Shown here piece after piece: positions 56,849 through 64,000 of a stretch of DNA of 64,000 nucleotides. The notes below the pieces were generated by a model, which searched no databases, was not told the origin of the DNA, and saw only the letters and a program-made list of their open reading frames with translations. The stretch comes from Belliella alkalica. GTDB lineage: Bacteria > Bacteroidota > Bacteroidia > Cytophagales > Cyclobacteriaceae. The DNA lies in assembly GCF_022549785.1 (NCBI RefSeq), contig NZ_JAKZGO010000003.1, forward strand, positions 196,167-260,166, in the 5' to 3' direction. Position numbers and translations under genes: made by a program. Numbering within the stretch: the first letter of the stretch is position 1; the number at the start of each line of letters is the position of its first letter.

Positions 56849-58312
56849 TTAAAACACGAAGGTCCCTTGGTTTTCAAGCTCCTTCAATTCAAAATACTTA
56901 AATCCAGAATCAATTTTTGGAAGGGAATTTTTATGTTTTTTGTGTAAAAGACTTAATCTTTTGTGTGTGATTTCGGATATTTTTCTAAAGCCATTTCTGT
57001 ATGCTTCCGTGTTATGTTTGATAGTTTCTGGCAGTTGTACACAGATATATTTTCTTTTTCCCAAATCTTTTTCGTTCATCTCCAATACAGCCTGTGCTGT
57101 AGCACCAGAGCCAGCAAAGAAGTCCAAGAATATTCCCTCAGAATCATCCGAAAAACCCAAAAGATACTTGATCAAACTAGGAGGTTTGGGAAAGTCAAAA
57201 ACTTTTGCTCCCAGCATTGCCTGCAATTCCTTACTCGCAGTTTCATTGGTGTCCACACCTACCTTGTGATTGATCAGGTTAGGAGGGACTTCTTCATCAT
57301 AGGAAAGTTTTTCGTAAGATGGACTAAGTTTGATTGTGGGAATTTGTATGAAAGTTCCTTTTTTGATCTCTTCATCCAGCTTTGGCTGTGTCCATTTGAA
57401 TTTTGCTTTGAGGGTTACTTTTTTAATGAAAAAACCAGCTTTAACTTCTGTATCTTCCAATAATTCGATTGTATACTTATCAGTACCGTAGTTGCCTTTT
57501 GGGATTTTCCCATCAGGGATTCTTGTGGTAACTTTGTTTTTTGGGAAAGTCAAAATGTTGATTGCGTTGCTTTGATTGAGTAATCCATTGCTGCTTGGAC
57601 TTGTTTTCTTTATTCCTTTGAACTTGCTTTTATCTTTCAATTTTTGATAGCAAAGGACATATTCTACTACTTTTTTGCTCTTTCGGGAAAGATTGGCCGG
57701 GGTTTCGGATTTCACCCAAGAAAAAATCTCAATATAATTTTCTTCTCCAAACACTTCATCCATCAAAAGCTTCAGGTTTGCAAGCTCATGATCATCAATG
57801 CTTACGAAGATCAGTCCATCATTTCTTAGGAGCTTTCTTCCCAAGATCAATCTTGGATAGATCATCGATAGCCAATTGGAATGGATTGATTCGAAGTGGT
57901 TTTCTGGTTTTTGACTTGATTTGGCACTGGAAAATTTATCAGTATAGACAAAGCTTTCTGATCCCGTGTTATATGGTGGATCTATATAGATAGCCTTGAT
58001 TCTTTCGGTGAAATCCTCTTGAAGCAGCTTTAGCGCATCTAGGTTATCACCTTCAATAAAAATGTTTTCAGAAGAATTGAATTCAATGGATTTTTCAGGG
58101 TTTGGGGTAAGTTTGAAATTTGATTTGGAAAGAGCTTGGTTTTTGGAGGCTTCCTTCCCCAGCCATTGTAATCCTGACTTTATTTGATTTTCATTTTGTA
58201 GAATTTCATCTAGTTTTTTTAGATCAAGTTCATCATTAAAAAAAGCTTTGGGATGCTTTTTTTTAAGCATGTCAAGGAGTTTGTCAATAGTCTCAAAAGT
58301 GTATTCGGTCAT
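56849..58312 (-). CDS. N6-adenine DNA methyltransferase (beta class)
   Basis: A 487-residue methyltransferase. Motif IV is DPPYNTGSE (DPPY at residues 111-114) and motif I comes late, LDFFAGSGATAQAV, the beta order found in type III Mod proteins and some type II enzymes. A target-recognition stretch lies between (about 200-370). It is shorter than the usual type III Mod (about 600), and no Res subunit is present, so I read it as the M of a type II system with the gene after it. The ATG at 58312 is used; the frame extends to a TTG at 58318. Confidence 0.9.
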   Translation of the reverse strand: MTEYTFETIDKLLDMLKKKHPKAFFNDELDLKKLDEILQNENQIKSGLQWLGKEASKNQALSKSNFKLTPNPEKSIEFNSSENIFIEGDNLDALKLLQEDFTERIKAIYIDPPYNTGSESFVYTDKFSSAKSSQKPENHFESIHSNWLSMIYPRLILGRKLLRNDGLIFVSIDDHELANLKLLMDEVFGEENYIEIFSWVKSETPANLSRKSKKVVEYVLCYQKLKDKSKFKGIKKTSPSSNGLLNQSNAINILTFPKNKVTTRIPDGKIPKGNYGTDKYTIELLEDTEVKAGFFIKKVTLKAKFKWTQPKLDEEIKKGTFIQIPTIKLSPSYEKLSYDEEVPPNLINHKVGVDTNETASKELQAMLGAKVFDFPKPPSLIKYLLGFSDDSEGIFLDFFAGSGATAQAVLEMNEKDLGKRKYICVQLPETIKHNTEAYRNGFRKISEITHKRLSLLHKKHKNSLPKIDSGFKYFELKELENQGTFVF

Positions 58313-58318
58313 AGTCAA

Positions 58319-58646
58319 TGATAGTGTCTATTTAAATATTTATGGAATTGAAAAAAGAGGAATTTTAAAATTTAGTTTAAAATTATGAAAAATGGAACAT
58401 GAATAAACAGAACTTTGCCAGTAATGATAGAAAAACCTGATTTAGCCTAGATCTGATATTAATTGATAATAAAATAAGCGAACAGTCAACTATGAAATCA
58501 ATGCTTATGGCAAAAAAGCTTGTAATCATAAAATGGAAATACATAAGATTAGATTCTGTTTAAATCAGGCTAATTTTCATCAATTATTTTGCTTAACACT
58601 TTGGTCAAAATGTAAATTGATTTAGCCTTGTGTTTTCAAATTTGCT
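58319..58646. other. AT-rich intergenic stretch
   Basis: About 330 bases between the methyltransferase start and the AAA_14 gene stop. It is AT-rich with several TTTAGCCT-like words (58442-58448 and 58620-58626) and no open frame or hairpin that I can support. The methyltransferase promoter is expected here. Confidence 0.5.
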
Positions 58647-59843
58647 TTATTGAATGGATAAGTTTTGTATTATTTTTAAAAAAGCAATTAACCCAATCAT
58701 TTCTGTATTACCTTTTATAGGGAATTGATCCGAACCAGAATAGACTACAAATTTCTTGGTGGCTTTTATGTCTTCAGCTGCTCTATGGAATCCCGAACTG
58801 ATACTTGGTGCAAGGGATTTTTTGATTTCAATAGCCCAGACTGCATCATCCGGTCCTTCCAGTACCAAATCAATTTCATTTTGATTGCTTGAGCGGTAAT
58901 AGGAAGGCTTCCAGGTAGAAGGCAGGGAGTTGAGCGTGTTTTCTATCACAAAACCTTCCCAACTGGAACCAACCAACGGATGACCTAGAAGCTGATCAAA
59001 ACTCGAAATATTCAATAAATTGTGTAACAGTCCTGAATCACGGATATAGACTTTTGGAGATTTGACCAGTCTTTTTTTTGTATTTCCTGACCAAGGTTGT
59101 AGCTGACGAACCATAAAAAAGTCCTGCAAAGTATCAAGATATGTTCTGATGGTAGTATGGCTCACTTCGAGACTTTTTCCTATTTCGCTAAGTACCGCTT
59201 GCTGGCCGTGATAATGTGCCAGCATCATCCAAAACCTCTTCATTCTCGCAGCAGGTACTTGTGGGCCAAATAAAGGGATGTCTTTTTCAACATAAGTGCC
59301 GATAAAATCATAGCGCCAGTCCCAACTATCCTTGTCATTTTTTGCCAAATAACTATCTGGAAAGCCTCCTCTAAACCACAATTTTTCAAAATTGAATCCT
59401 AGAGAGTCATCCTCATACAATTCCCAAGCCGTAAAGGGAGTGAGTTCTAAGTACCTGATCCTACCAGCCAAGGTTTCAGAGGATTGTTGCAAGAGGTCTT
59501 TTGATGCAGAACCAAGAAGAAGAAAATGCCCAGCTTTTTCACCTGCTCTTTTTCGAATATCTATCAGTCCTCTGAGTGTCTTAAAGAGTTCAGGTTTCCT
59601 CTGTACCTCATCTATTATCAGAAGTTGATTTTCAAATCTTCTTAAATAGCTTTCCGCATCGTCCAACTTTGCCAGATCGGAATCCAATTCCAAATCTAAG
59701 TAATGGATAGGTTTACCTATCACTGCCCGTGATAGTTCTAGCGCTAAGGTAGTTTTTCCCACCTGCCTTGGGCCAAGAATTACGGCTACGGGCATGGATC
59801 CTAAACCATGATTCAACTTACTTTCAAGATCTCTTTGTATCAT
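58647..59843 (-). CDS. AAA_14/DUF4143 ATPase
   Basis: A 398-residue protein. The Walker A is ILGPRQVGKTTLALEL, the Walker B LLIIDEVQRKP, and the sensor region is FLLLGSASKDLLQQSSET. The C-terminal DUF4143 domain, about residues 220-390, starts near LSEIGKSLEVSHTTIRTYLD and has EIDLVLEGPDDAVWAIEIKK, a degenerate nuclease-like core. The family is common in Bacteroidota and is of unknown role, often suspected to be a toxin- or defence-linked gene. ATG 59843 is chosen over a TTG at 59855. The palindrome at 59880-59912 lies just upstream. Confidence 0.88.
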   Translation of the reverse strand: MIQRDLESKLNHGLGSMPVAVILGPRQVGKTTLALELSRAVIGKPIHYLDLELDSDLAKLDDAESYLRRFENQLLIIDEVQRKPELFKTLRGLIDIRKRAGEKAGHFLLLGSASKDLLQQSSETLAGRIRYLELTPFTAWELYEDDSLGFNFEKLWFRGGFPDSYLAKNDKDSWDWRYDFIGTYVEKDIPLFGPQVPAARMKRFWMMLAHYHGQQAVLSEIGKSLEVSHTTIRTYLDTLQDFFMVRQLQPWSGNTKKRLVKSPKVYIRDSGLLHNLLNISSFDQLLGHPLVGSSWEGFVIENTLNSLPSTWKPSYYRSSNQNEIDLVLEGPDDAVWAIEIKKSLAPSISSGFHRAAEDIKATKKFVVYSGSDQFPIKGNTEMIGLIAFLKIIQNLSIQ

Positions 59844-59879
59844 GATAAACTTCAATTTGGATGAAAATAATAAAAAAGT

Positions 59880-59945
59880 ATGTAATTTGAAAGTTTGACT
59901 TTCGAATTACATAAAAAAATAATTAAAATTATGTAATTTGAAAGT
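59880..59945. promoter_or_regulatory. Palindrome upstream of the AAA_14 gene, with a third half-site
   Basis: ATGTAATTTGAAAGT at 59880-59894 faces ACTTTCGAATTACAT at 59898-59912 with one mismatch and a 3-base centre. A further direct copy, ATGTAATTTGAAAGT, is at 59931-59945. This is a good candidate operator or recognition site for the AAA_14 gene. From 59946 to 60166 nothing else is recognised. Confidence 0.75.
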
Positions 59946-60166
59946 TTAAATAGGTTTTATGTCGAGGATAATTAGAATGTTTGTTTAAAGTTTTTAATCT
60001 AAAAATCAATTCATAAGATTTTCAGTAATAAATGAAGACAATAAAAAATTCAGCGATGGCAAAAATGAGTTTGGTGAAGAGTTGATGATTTGTAGTTCTG
60101 ATCCTTTAATTGGATATTAATACAGGCTTTGGCTGAAAAATAACAAAAGGATTTGTCCAAAAAGAG

Positions 60167-60202
60167 AAAAACCCCTTCAGAATTGCTTCTAAAGGGGTTT
60201 TT
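60167..60202 (-). terminator. Terminator of the tRNA-Leu gene
   Basis: AAAAACCCCTT at 60167-60177 and AAGGGGTTTTT at 60192-60202 form a hairpin with a 14-base loop, just downstream of the tRNA on the minus strand. Confidence 0.88.
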
Positions 60203-60204
60203 TG

Positions 60205-60286
60205 TACCCAGAGCCGGAGTCGAACCGGCACGCCTTGCGGCATTGGTGTTTGAGACCAACGCGTCTACCAATTCCGCCATCTGGGC
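60205..60286 (-). tRNA. tRNA-Leu (anticodon CAA)
   Basis: On the minus strand the gene runs GCCCAGATGGCGGAATTGGT, then the anticodon arm TTGGT-CTCAAAC-ACCAA with anticodon CAA (reading UUG). A variable arm, TGCCGCAAGGCG, marks a class II tRNA, and the T arm is CCGGTTCGACTCCGG. The acceptor arm GCCCAGA pairs with TCTGGGT (one G-T wobble). CCA is not encoded. The total is 82 bases. Confidence 0.95.
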
Positions 60287-60355
60287 AGGTAAACTCTCCG
60301 TTCCTTGCTGAACGGGATGCAAATATGAATACTATTTTTTTTCTGTGCAAGCCTC

Positions 60356-60652
60356 TTAGGGCAGTTCTATGATTTTTTTTGCACTAAATGCACTTGGTTT
60401 TTCTGAGAAAAGTGGCTTTGTGACGCTCCATACAGATTTAAATAGTTCAGAATCACGGTATTGATTCAACGCTTTTTCGTCTTCCCAAAAACTGTACGTC
60501 ATGAAAATATTTTTAAAATTTTCATCTTGCCATAGCTCCAAATGATGACAACCTGGAAAATTTCTGATCTTTTCCTTATTTCGATTGAAATTCTCTAGAA
60601 ACTCTTCCACCTTATTTTCCTGGAAAGTCATTCTTACAATTCGCTTCAGCAT
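60356..60652 (-). CDS. Antibiotic biosynthesis monooxygenase-like (ABM) protein
   Basis: A 98-residue ABM-type dimeric alpha/beta barrel: IVRMTFQENKVEEFLENFNR, then HHLELWQDENFKNIFMTYSF and WEDEKALNQYRDSELFKSVW. The aromatic FW core is typical. A role in small-molecule oxidation or a heme or quinone monooxygenase cannot be told apart. ATG 60652 starts at the family N-terminus. The SAM hydrolase gene ends 1 base before it on the same strand. Confidence 0.8.
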   Translation of the reverse strand: MLKRIVRMTFQENKVEEFLENFNRNKEKIRNFPGCHHLELWQDENFKNIFMTYSFWEDEKALNQYRDSELFKSVWSVTKPLFSEKPSAFSAKKIIELP

Positions 60653-60653
60653 C

Positions 60654-61430
60654 CTATTCCTCAGTTTCAAAATTGATGTAAATAGGGCTATCTAACCTCA
60701 ACCCCAACAAATCTGAACCATGACCATGATTAATACCAATCTCCAAGAGGTCCAAGCTGTTGAAAAAGGCAAAACAATCTCCAGGTTCGACATTGTCGTA
60801 GGATTTGTTGATTTTAGTCAATCCTTCTCGGCTAAACTCTATCACAAACCTCCCAGGATTCAGTTTTTCAAAAGCTTCTTTTTTGATATTTGTGATCAAG
60901 TTCCCATAATTGTCCACCCTCACGACATGGCCGACGATCTGTTTTCTTGTTGCTTTGAATTGTCGGGACATCATTTTTTTCATCTGCATCAAAGGCCCTC
61001 CAAAATCATGGATGGCAGCACCAGAAGCTACTTTGGCGGCAATTGGTGCCAGGATGTCTTTTGCAGGGAATGTACTATCTTTGAGATGGATATCTGCAAA
61101 CTGAACGATGATGCCTGGATCATAATCAGCCAAAAGACTTAATACTCCATTGTTTGGGCCGATAAAAATATGCTCTTCAAGTTTGATTCCTATAAAACCA
61201 TCTGTCATATTACTCGTTCCATTTAGGGCAACTAGATGAACTGTTCCTTTAGGAAAATCCTTATAGACAGCTCTCAATACAAATGCTGCATGGGCGATAT
61301 CATAGGTGTCTATCTTGTGAGAAATATCAATGATGTTCAGTTGGGGATTGATGGATAACATTTTCGCCTTCACTGCGGGAACATAATAGTCGCCGTCTCC
61401 AAAATCTGAAATGAATGTTATCAGTGCCAT
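60654..61430 (-). CDS. SAM hydroxide adenosyltransferase (DUF62)
   Basis: A 258-residue enzyme of the SAM-dependent chlorinase/fluorinase superfamily. It begins ALITFISDFGDGDYYVPAVK. The hydroxide adenosyltransferase subgroup hydrolyses SAM to adenosine and methionine. NIIDISHKIDTYDIAHAAF and FIGPNNGVLSLL are typical, as is the C-terminal VDNYGNLITNI. It is followed by the ABM protein. Confidence 0.9.
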   Translation of the reverse strand: MALITFISDFGDGDYYVPAVKAKMLSINPQLNIIDISHKIDTYDIAHAAFVLRAVYKDFPKGTVHLVALNGTSNMTDGFIGIKLEEHIFIGPNNGVLSLLADYDPGIIVQFADIHLKDSTFPAKDILAPIAAKVASGAAIHDFGGPLMQMKKMMSRQFKATRKQIVGHVVRVDNYGNLITNIKKEAFEKLNPGRFVIEFSREGLTKINKSYDNVEPGDCFAFFNSLDLLEIGINHGHGSDLLGLRLDSPIYINFETEE

Positions 61431-61532
61431 ATAAGCAAGTCGATTAAAATTTATATTTTTGTAACAAGTATGAACAAAAGTAGGAATTTTATCCTTACAC
61501 CATAAACAAACATCTAAATCAAATTCAATAGA

Positions 61533-62534
61533 TTGGTAGAAAAAGTAATTACTTTAGAAAATATTTCGTTACTGGACTTTTTGGGTTCTGAAAACGAAAA
61601 TATCCGACAGATTGCCGCGGCTTTTCCACAAAGCAAGATTGTTTCGAGAGGCAATGAAATCAGGATTCAAGGACGTGCACCTGAGATTTTGAGGATCAAT
61701 GATGTCATCAATATGCTTCTTCAGCATTTCAACCGATTCGGAAACATTACACCTGAACATGTAAAAGAATACATTACGCTCGAGGGAGTACCCTTTGACG
61801 AAAACCAAAGGAATGATGTGATTGTTTATGGTAATAAAGGTTTGGTCGTCAAGCCGAAATCTGCAAATCAGAGGAAGTTGGTAGAATCGGCTTCAAAAAA
61901 TGATTTGGTATTTGCTCTAGGTCCAGCTGGTACTGGAAAAACGTACATAGCTGTAGCTTTGGCAGTACGTGCTCTGAAAAATAGAGAGGTGAAAAGAATC
62001 ATCATTACCCGTCCAGCAGTGGAAGCAGGTGAGAATCTAGGATTTTTGCCTGGTGATTTGCAGGAAAAACTGGATCCATATTTAAGACCAATTTATGATG
62101 CGTTAAGTGACATGGTTCCTTCCGAAAAATTGAAATTTTATCAGGAAACCAGAGTGATTGAAATTGCCCCTTTGGCTTATATGAGAGGGAGAACTCTACA
62201 CGATGCGTTTGTCTTGTTAGATGAAGCACAAAACACTACAAGTGAACAAATAAAGATGTTTTTGACGAGGATGGGGCCTAATTCAAAGGTCATTATCACT
62301 GGTGATCAAACTCAAGTTGATCTTCCGAAAAGACAGAAATCTGGCTTAAGTGAATCGCTACATGTCCTCAAAGATGTAAAAGGCATAGGGATCGTCAATC
62401 TTAGCGGAAAAGATGTAATCAGACATAAATTAGTCAAGGCAATCATTGAAGCTTACGAGCAGGATGAAGCTGACAAATTGCAGAAAAGAGATGAGTATAA
62501 AAGTAGAAAAAGTAAAGACGAAGGAGCAGCTTGA
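61533..62534 (+). CDS. PhoH family ATPase
   Basis: A 333-residue protein with an N-terminal KH-like region (about 20-90) and the PhoH NTPase: FALGPAGTGKTYIAVALAV (Walker A), ITRPAVEAGENLGFLPGDL and LLDEAQNTTSEQIKMFLTRMG (Walker B). PhoH proteins act with endonuclease YbeY in RNA turnover and ribosome quality control. The start is a TTG at 61533 (VEKVITLEN); an in-frame stop lies just upstream so no ATG is available. It overlaps the GNAT gene by 44 bases. Confidence 0.93.
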   Translation: MVEKVITLENISLLDFLGSENENIRQIAAAFPQSKIVSRGNEIRIQGRAPEILRINDVINMLLQHFNRFGNITPEHVKEYITLEGVPFDENQRNDVIVYGNKGLVVKPKSANQRKLVESASKNDLVFALGPAGTGKTYIAVALAVRALKNREVKRIIITRPAVEAGENLGFLPGDLQEKLDPYLRPIYDALSDMVPSEKLKFYQETRVIEIAPLAYMRGRTLHDAFVLLDEAQNTTSEQIKMFLTRMGPNSKVIITGDQTQVDLPKRQKSGLSESLHVLKDVKGIGIVNLSGKDVIRHKLVKAIIEAYEQDEADKLQKRDEYKSRKSKDEGAA

Positions 62535-62928
62535 TAAAATTTTCAAGATTCGTGAGGAAGTTTTTGTCGTCGAACAGCAAGTGGATCCTCGTGAGGAGTA
62601 TGATGAGTTTGAAGAAACATCTACGCATTTCTTCGCAACCATAGATGATCATGCAGCTGGCACAGCTAGGTGGAGATTCACCAAAAATGGAATAAAGCTA
62701 GAGCGTTTTGCAGTATTGAAATCAATGAGAGGGAAAGGAGTTGGACAAGCTCTCGTACAGGCTGTTATTGATGATATTGCTTCAACTGACTCTGCAAAAG
62801 GCAAGTTGCTCTATATGCATGCCCAACTTACGGCGATTCCGCTTTATGCAAAGTTTGGATTTGAAAAAGTTGGCGAGATGTTTGAGGAATGTAACATATT
62901 GCATTACCAAATGGAAAAGTATTTATAA
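62491..62928 (+). CDS. GNAT family N-acetyltransferase
   Basis: A 145-residue acetyltransferase. The acetyl-CoA loop is SMRGKGVGQALVQAVIDDI, preceded by ERFAVLK and followed by LLYMHAQLTAIPLYAKFGF. It resembles the ElaA/YjcF type of GNAT. The substrate is unknown. The ATG at 62491 (MSIKVEKVKTKEQ) is chosen over upstream starts that would lie deeper inside phoH; it overlaps phoH by 44 bases. Confidence 0.9.
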   Translation: MSIKVEKVKTKEQLDKIFKIREEVFVVEQQVDPREEYDEFEETSTHFFATIDDHAAGTARWRFTKNGIKLERFAVLKSMRGKGVGQALVQAVIDDIASTDSAKGKLLYMHAQLTAIPLYAKFGFEKVGEMFEECNILHYQMEKYL

Positions 62929-62969
62929 TTTTACGACAGTTTTTATTGATTAAACAAATTTTAAAAGTC

Positions 62970-63518
62970 ATGAATAAAATATTACTAACAGTATTCGCTT
63001 TTTTTCTTTTCGCTACCTCTCTTTCAGCGCAGTCAGTGATGGAAAAAGAACACAGCACAGGTGAGATCAAACTAAATTTCCTCAATACAATTCTTCTTGG
63101 TTCGGTAGAAATAGGATATGAACATTTCATAGAAAAGGACCAATCTATTGGAGTAGAAATTCACTTCAATGATAGATTCGCCTATGTTGGCACAAATGAC
63201 AATAAGGATTTTAGTGCAACTTCAATTTTAGCATCTTACAATTTTTATTTTGTTGGTGACGAGAATGGAAAGCTTTACATATCTCCCTTCGCTAAGTATA
63301 GATTTGGAGATTTTACAGAAATTGAAAACAACGTTACAAATATTGTTGACATGAATAGTTTTCTTATCGGGCTTGGTGCAGGATACAAGTGGGTGTTTAA
63401 TGACAAGTTCGCTTTCGGTCCTTATGCTTCTATAGCACGAGGATTTAGCAAAGAAGTAAATGATCGATTTGCAGCCGTGGAATTTAAAGCTGGGTTTTCT
63501 GTAGGTTACAGATTCTAA
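62970..63518 (+). CDS. Small outer-membrane beta-barrel protein
   Basis: A 182-residue protein; the signal ends near SLSAQS. The body consists of about eight amphipathic strands such as TILLGSVEIGYEHFIEKD and LFVGAGYKWVFNDK-type patterns, ending in VGYRF. This is the OmpA/OprB-like small barrel. The ATG at 62970 is chosen because it opens a full signal peptide; an earlier TTG would add eight residues. The function is unknown. Confidence 0.8.
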   Translation: MNKILLTVFAFFLFATSLSAQSVMEKEHSTGEIKLNFLNTILLGSVEIGYEHFIEKDQSIGVEIHFNDRFAYVGTNDNKDFSATSILASYNFYFVGDENGKLYISPFAKYRFGDFTEIENNVTNIVDMNSFLIGLGAGYKWVFNDKFAFGPYASIARGFSKEVNDRFAAVEFKAGFSVGYRF

Positions 63519-63550
63519 AATAAAAAATTAAACGTTTTTAAACATTTAGA

Positions 63551-63575
63551 GGAGCTATATTTAGCTCCTTTTTTG
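63551..63575 (+). terminator. Terminator after the small barrel gene
   Basis: GGAGCTA at 63551-63557 pairs with TAGCTCC at 63562-63568, followed by a T run. Confidence 0.9.
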
Positions 63576-63611
63576 TTTTATTCGCTAGAATTAATCAAAC
63601 TTTTCTTGGTT

Positions 63612-64000
63612 ATGATATTTAGCGAGTTCCCATTTTTAAGATACTCCTTCTTTTTTGTCTTTGGAGTGTTGCTTTATCCCATTACAGGGTTTCTGCCAAT
63701 TGTTTGGATGATCGGAGTTTTGTCTGCTATCTATTTGATTTATATTTTTTTGGTCATAAAGAATAAGTCAAACAAATCTTATTCTTACAGAACCGCAATC
63801 CCATTGCTAGCATATATGCAACTGATATTATGTGGGATTATTTTCACAAGTCTTAAGGACATCAAAAATCAAAAGAACCATCTAATTCATTTCGAGGGCC
63901 AAGGCAAGTTTTACTTAGCTGTCGCTTTGGCAAATGATGATCCAAAACCAAATTCAATAGCAAACCGCGTGAAGGTCATTTCTATAATGGATTCGCTAGG
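63612..64000 (+). CDS. ComEC/Rec2-like competence protein, N-terminal part (cut by window end)
   Basis: The frame is open from ATG 63612 to the window end (129 residues visible). It starts MIFSEFPFLRYSFFFVFGVL and has three hydrophobic segments, then HFEGQGKFYLAVALANDDPK, an OB-like domain start. This fits the N-terminal DUF4131 region of ComEC, the channel for DNA uptake. It follows the terminator by 36 bases and continues beyond the window. Confidence 0.7.
   Translation, partial: MIFSEFPFLRYSFFFVFGVLLYPITGFLPIVWMIGVLSAIYLIYIFLVIKNKSNKSYSYRTAIPLLAYMQLILCGIIFTSLKDIKNQKNHLIHFEGQGKFYLAVALANDDPKPNSIANRVKVISIMDSL

Noticed and set aside
60050-60322. A 90-residue open frame over the tRNA-Leu gene
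   Set aside because: It covers the tRNA on the same strand; the tRNA structure explains the sequence fully.

Overview
The window looks like chromosome of a Bacteroidota bacterium, most probably order Cytophagales near Cyclobacteriaceae (Algoriphagus/Belliella-like). The basis is a low-GC genome with T9SS sorting signals, DUF4835, DUF2911 and DUF4221-type proteins, SusC-like outer-membrane barrels, the recN/DUF4835/coaBC/rpoZ/bamD block and many SCxx lipoboxes. The lineage is inferred from gene content; no rRNA gene or CRISPR array is visible.

Layout. 1-514 is a tandem array of 110-bp units. 665-5672 carries an ECF sigma factor and a glycosyltransferase (minus strand), then tgt, an LptF/G permease and a DMT exporter (plus strand). 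5716-7646 is a minus-strand cassette: a small secreted four-cysteine peptide, a CxxC thioredoxin-like lipoprotein and a beta-propeller lipoprotein. 7975-8490 is a decayed copy of the MazF-type toxin-antitoxin pair whose intact copy sits at 13087-13648; between them lie an outer-membrane receptor and its LytS/LytTR two-component system.

14889-26711 is a branched-chain amino-acid operon, ilvD-ilvB-ilvN-ilvC-leuA-leuC-leuD-(cimA-like)-leuB. It is preceded by a leader peptide rich in Ile, Leu and Val codons and by mutually exclusive antiterminator and terminator hairpins. The second LeuA-like enzyme looks like a Leptospira-type citramalate synthase, so the operon may make isoleucine from pyruvate with LeuCD/LeuB shared between pathways.

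26778-28000 is a small graveyard of defence/toxin genes: an Abi_2/AbiF-like gene with an internal deletion and a candidate structured RNA upstream, and a HigB toxin with a broken HigA. 28167-34479 is a five-gene run of beta-propeller/DUF4221-type lipoproteins, a carboxypeptidase-regulatory-domain protein and a TlpA-like lipoprotein. 34542-49000 is mostly housekeeping (truA, fabI, recN, coaBC, rpoZ, bamD, an OstA-like protein, tilS, mdh) with a ParE-type pair at 35321-35832.

49053-64000 holds a large membrane-anchored propeller protein, an MscS channel, an SLC13 carrier, a PAS histidine kinase, a two-gene restriction-modification system, an AAA_14/DUF4143 ATPase with a palindrome upstream, tRNA-Leu(CAA), a SAM hydroxide adenosyltransferase, phoH, a GNAT acetyltransferase, an outer-membrane protein and the start of a ComEC-like gene cut by the window edge.

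The most unusual parts are the peptide/redoxin/propeller cassette, the ilv-leu attenuator with its probable citramalate branch, the Abi remnant with its upstream RNA, and a Tgt that lacks the usual zinc cysteines.
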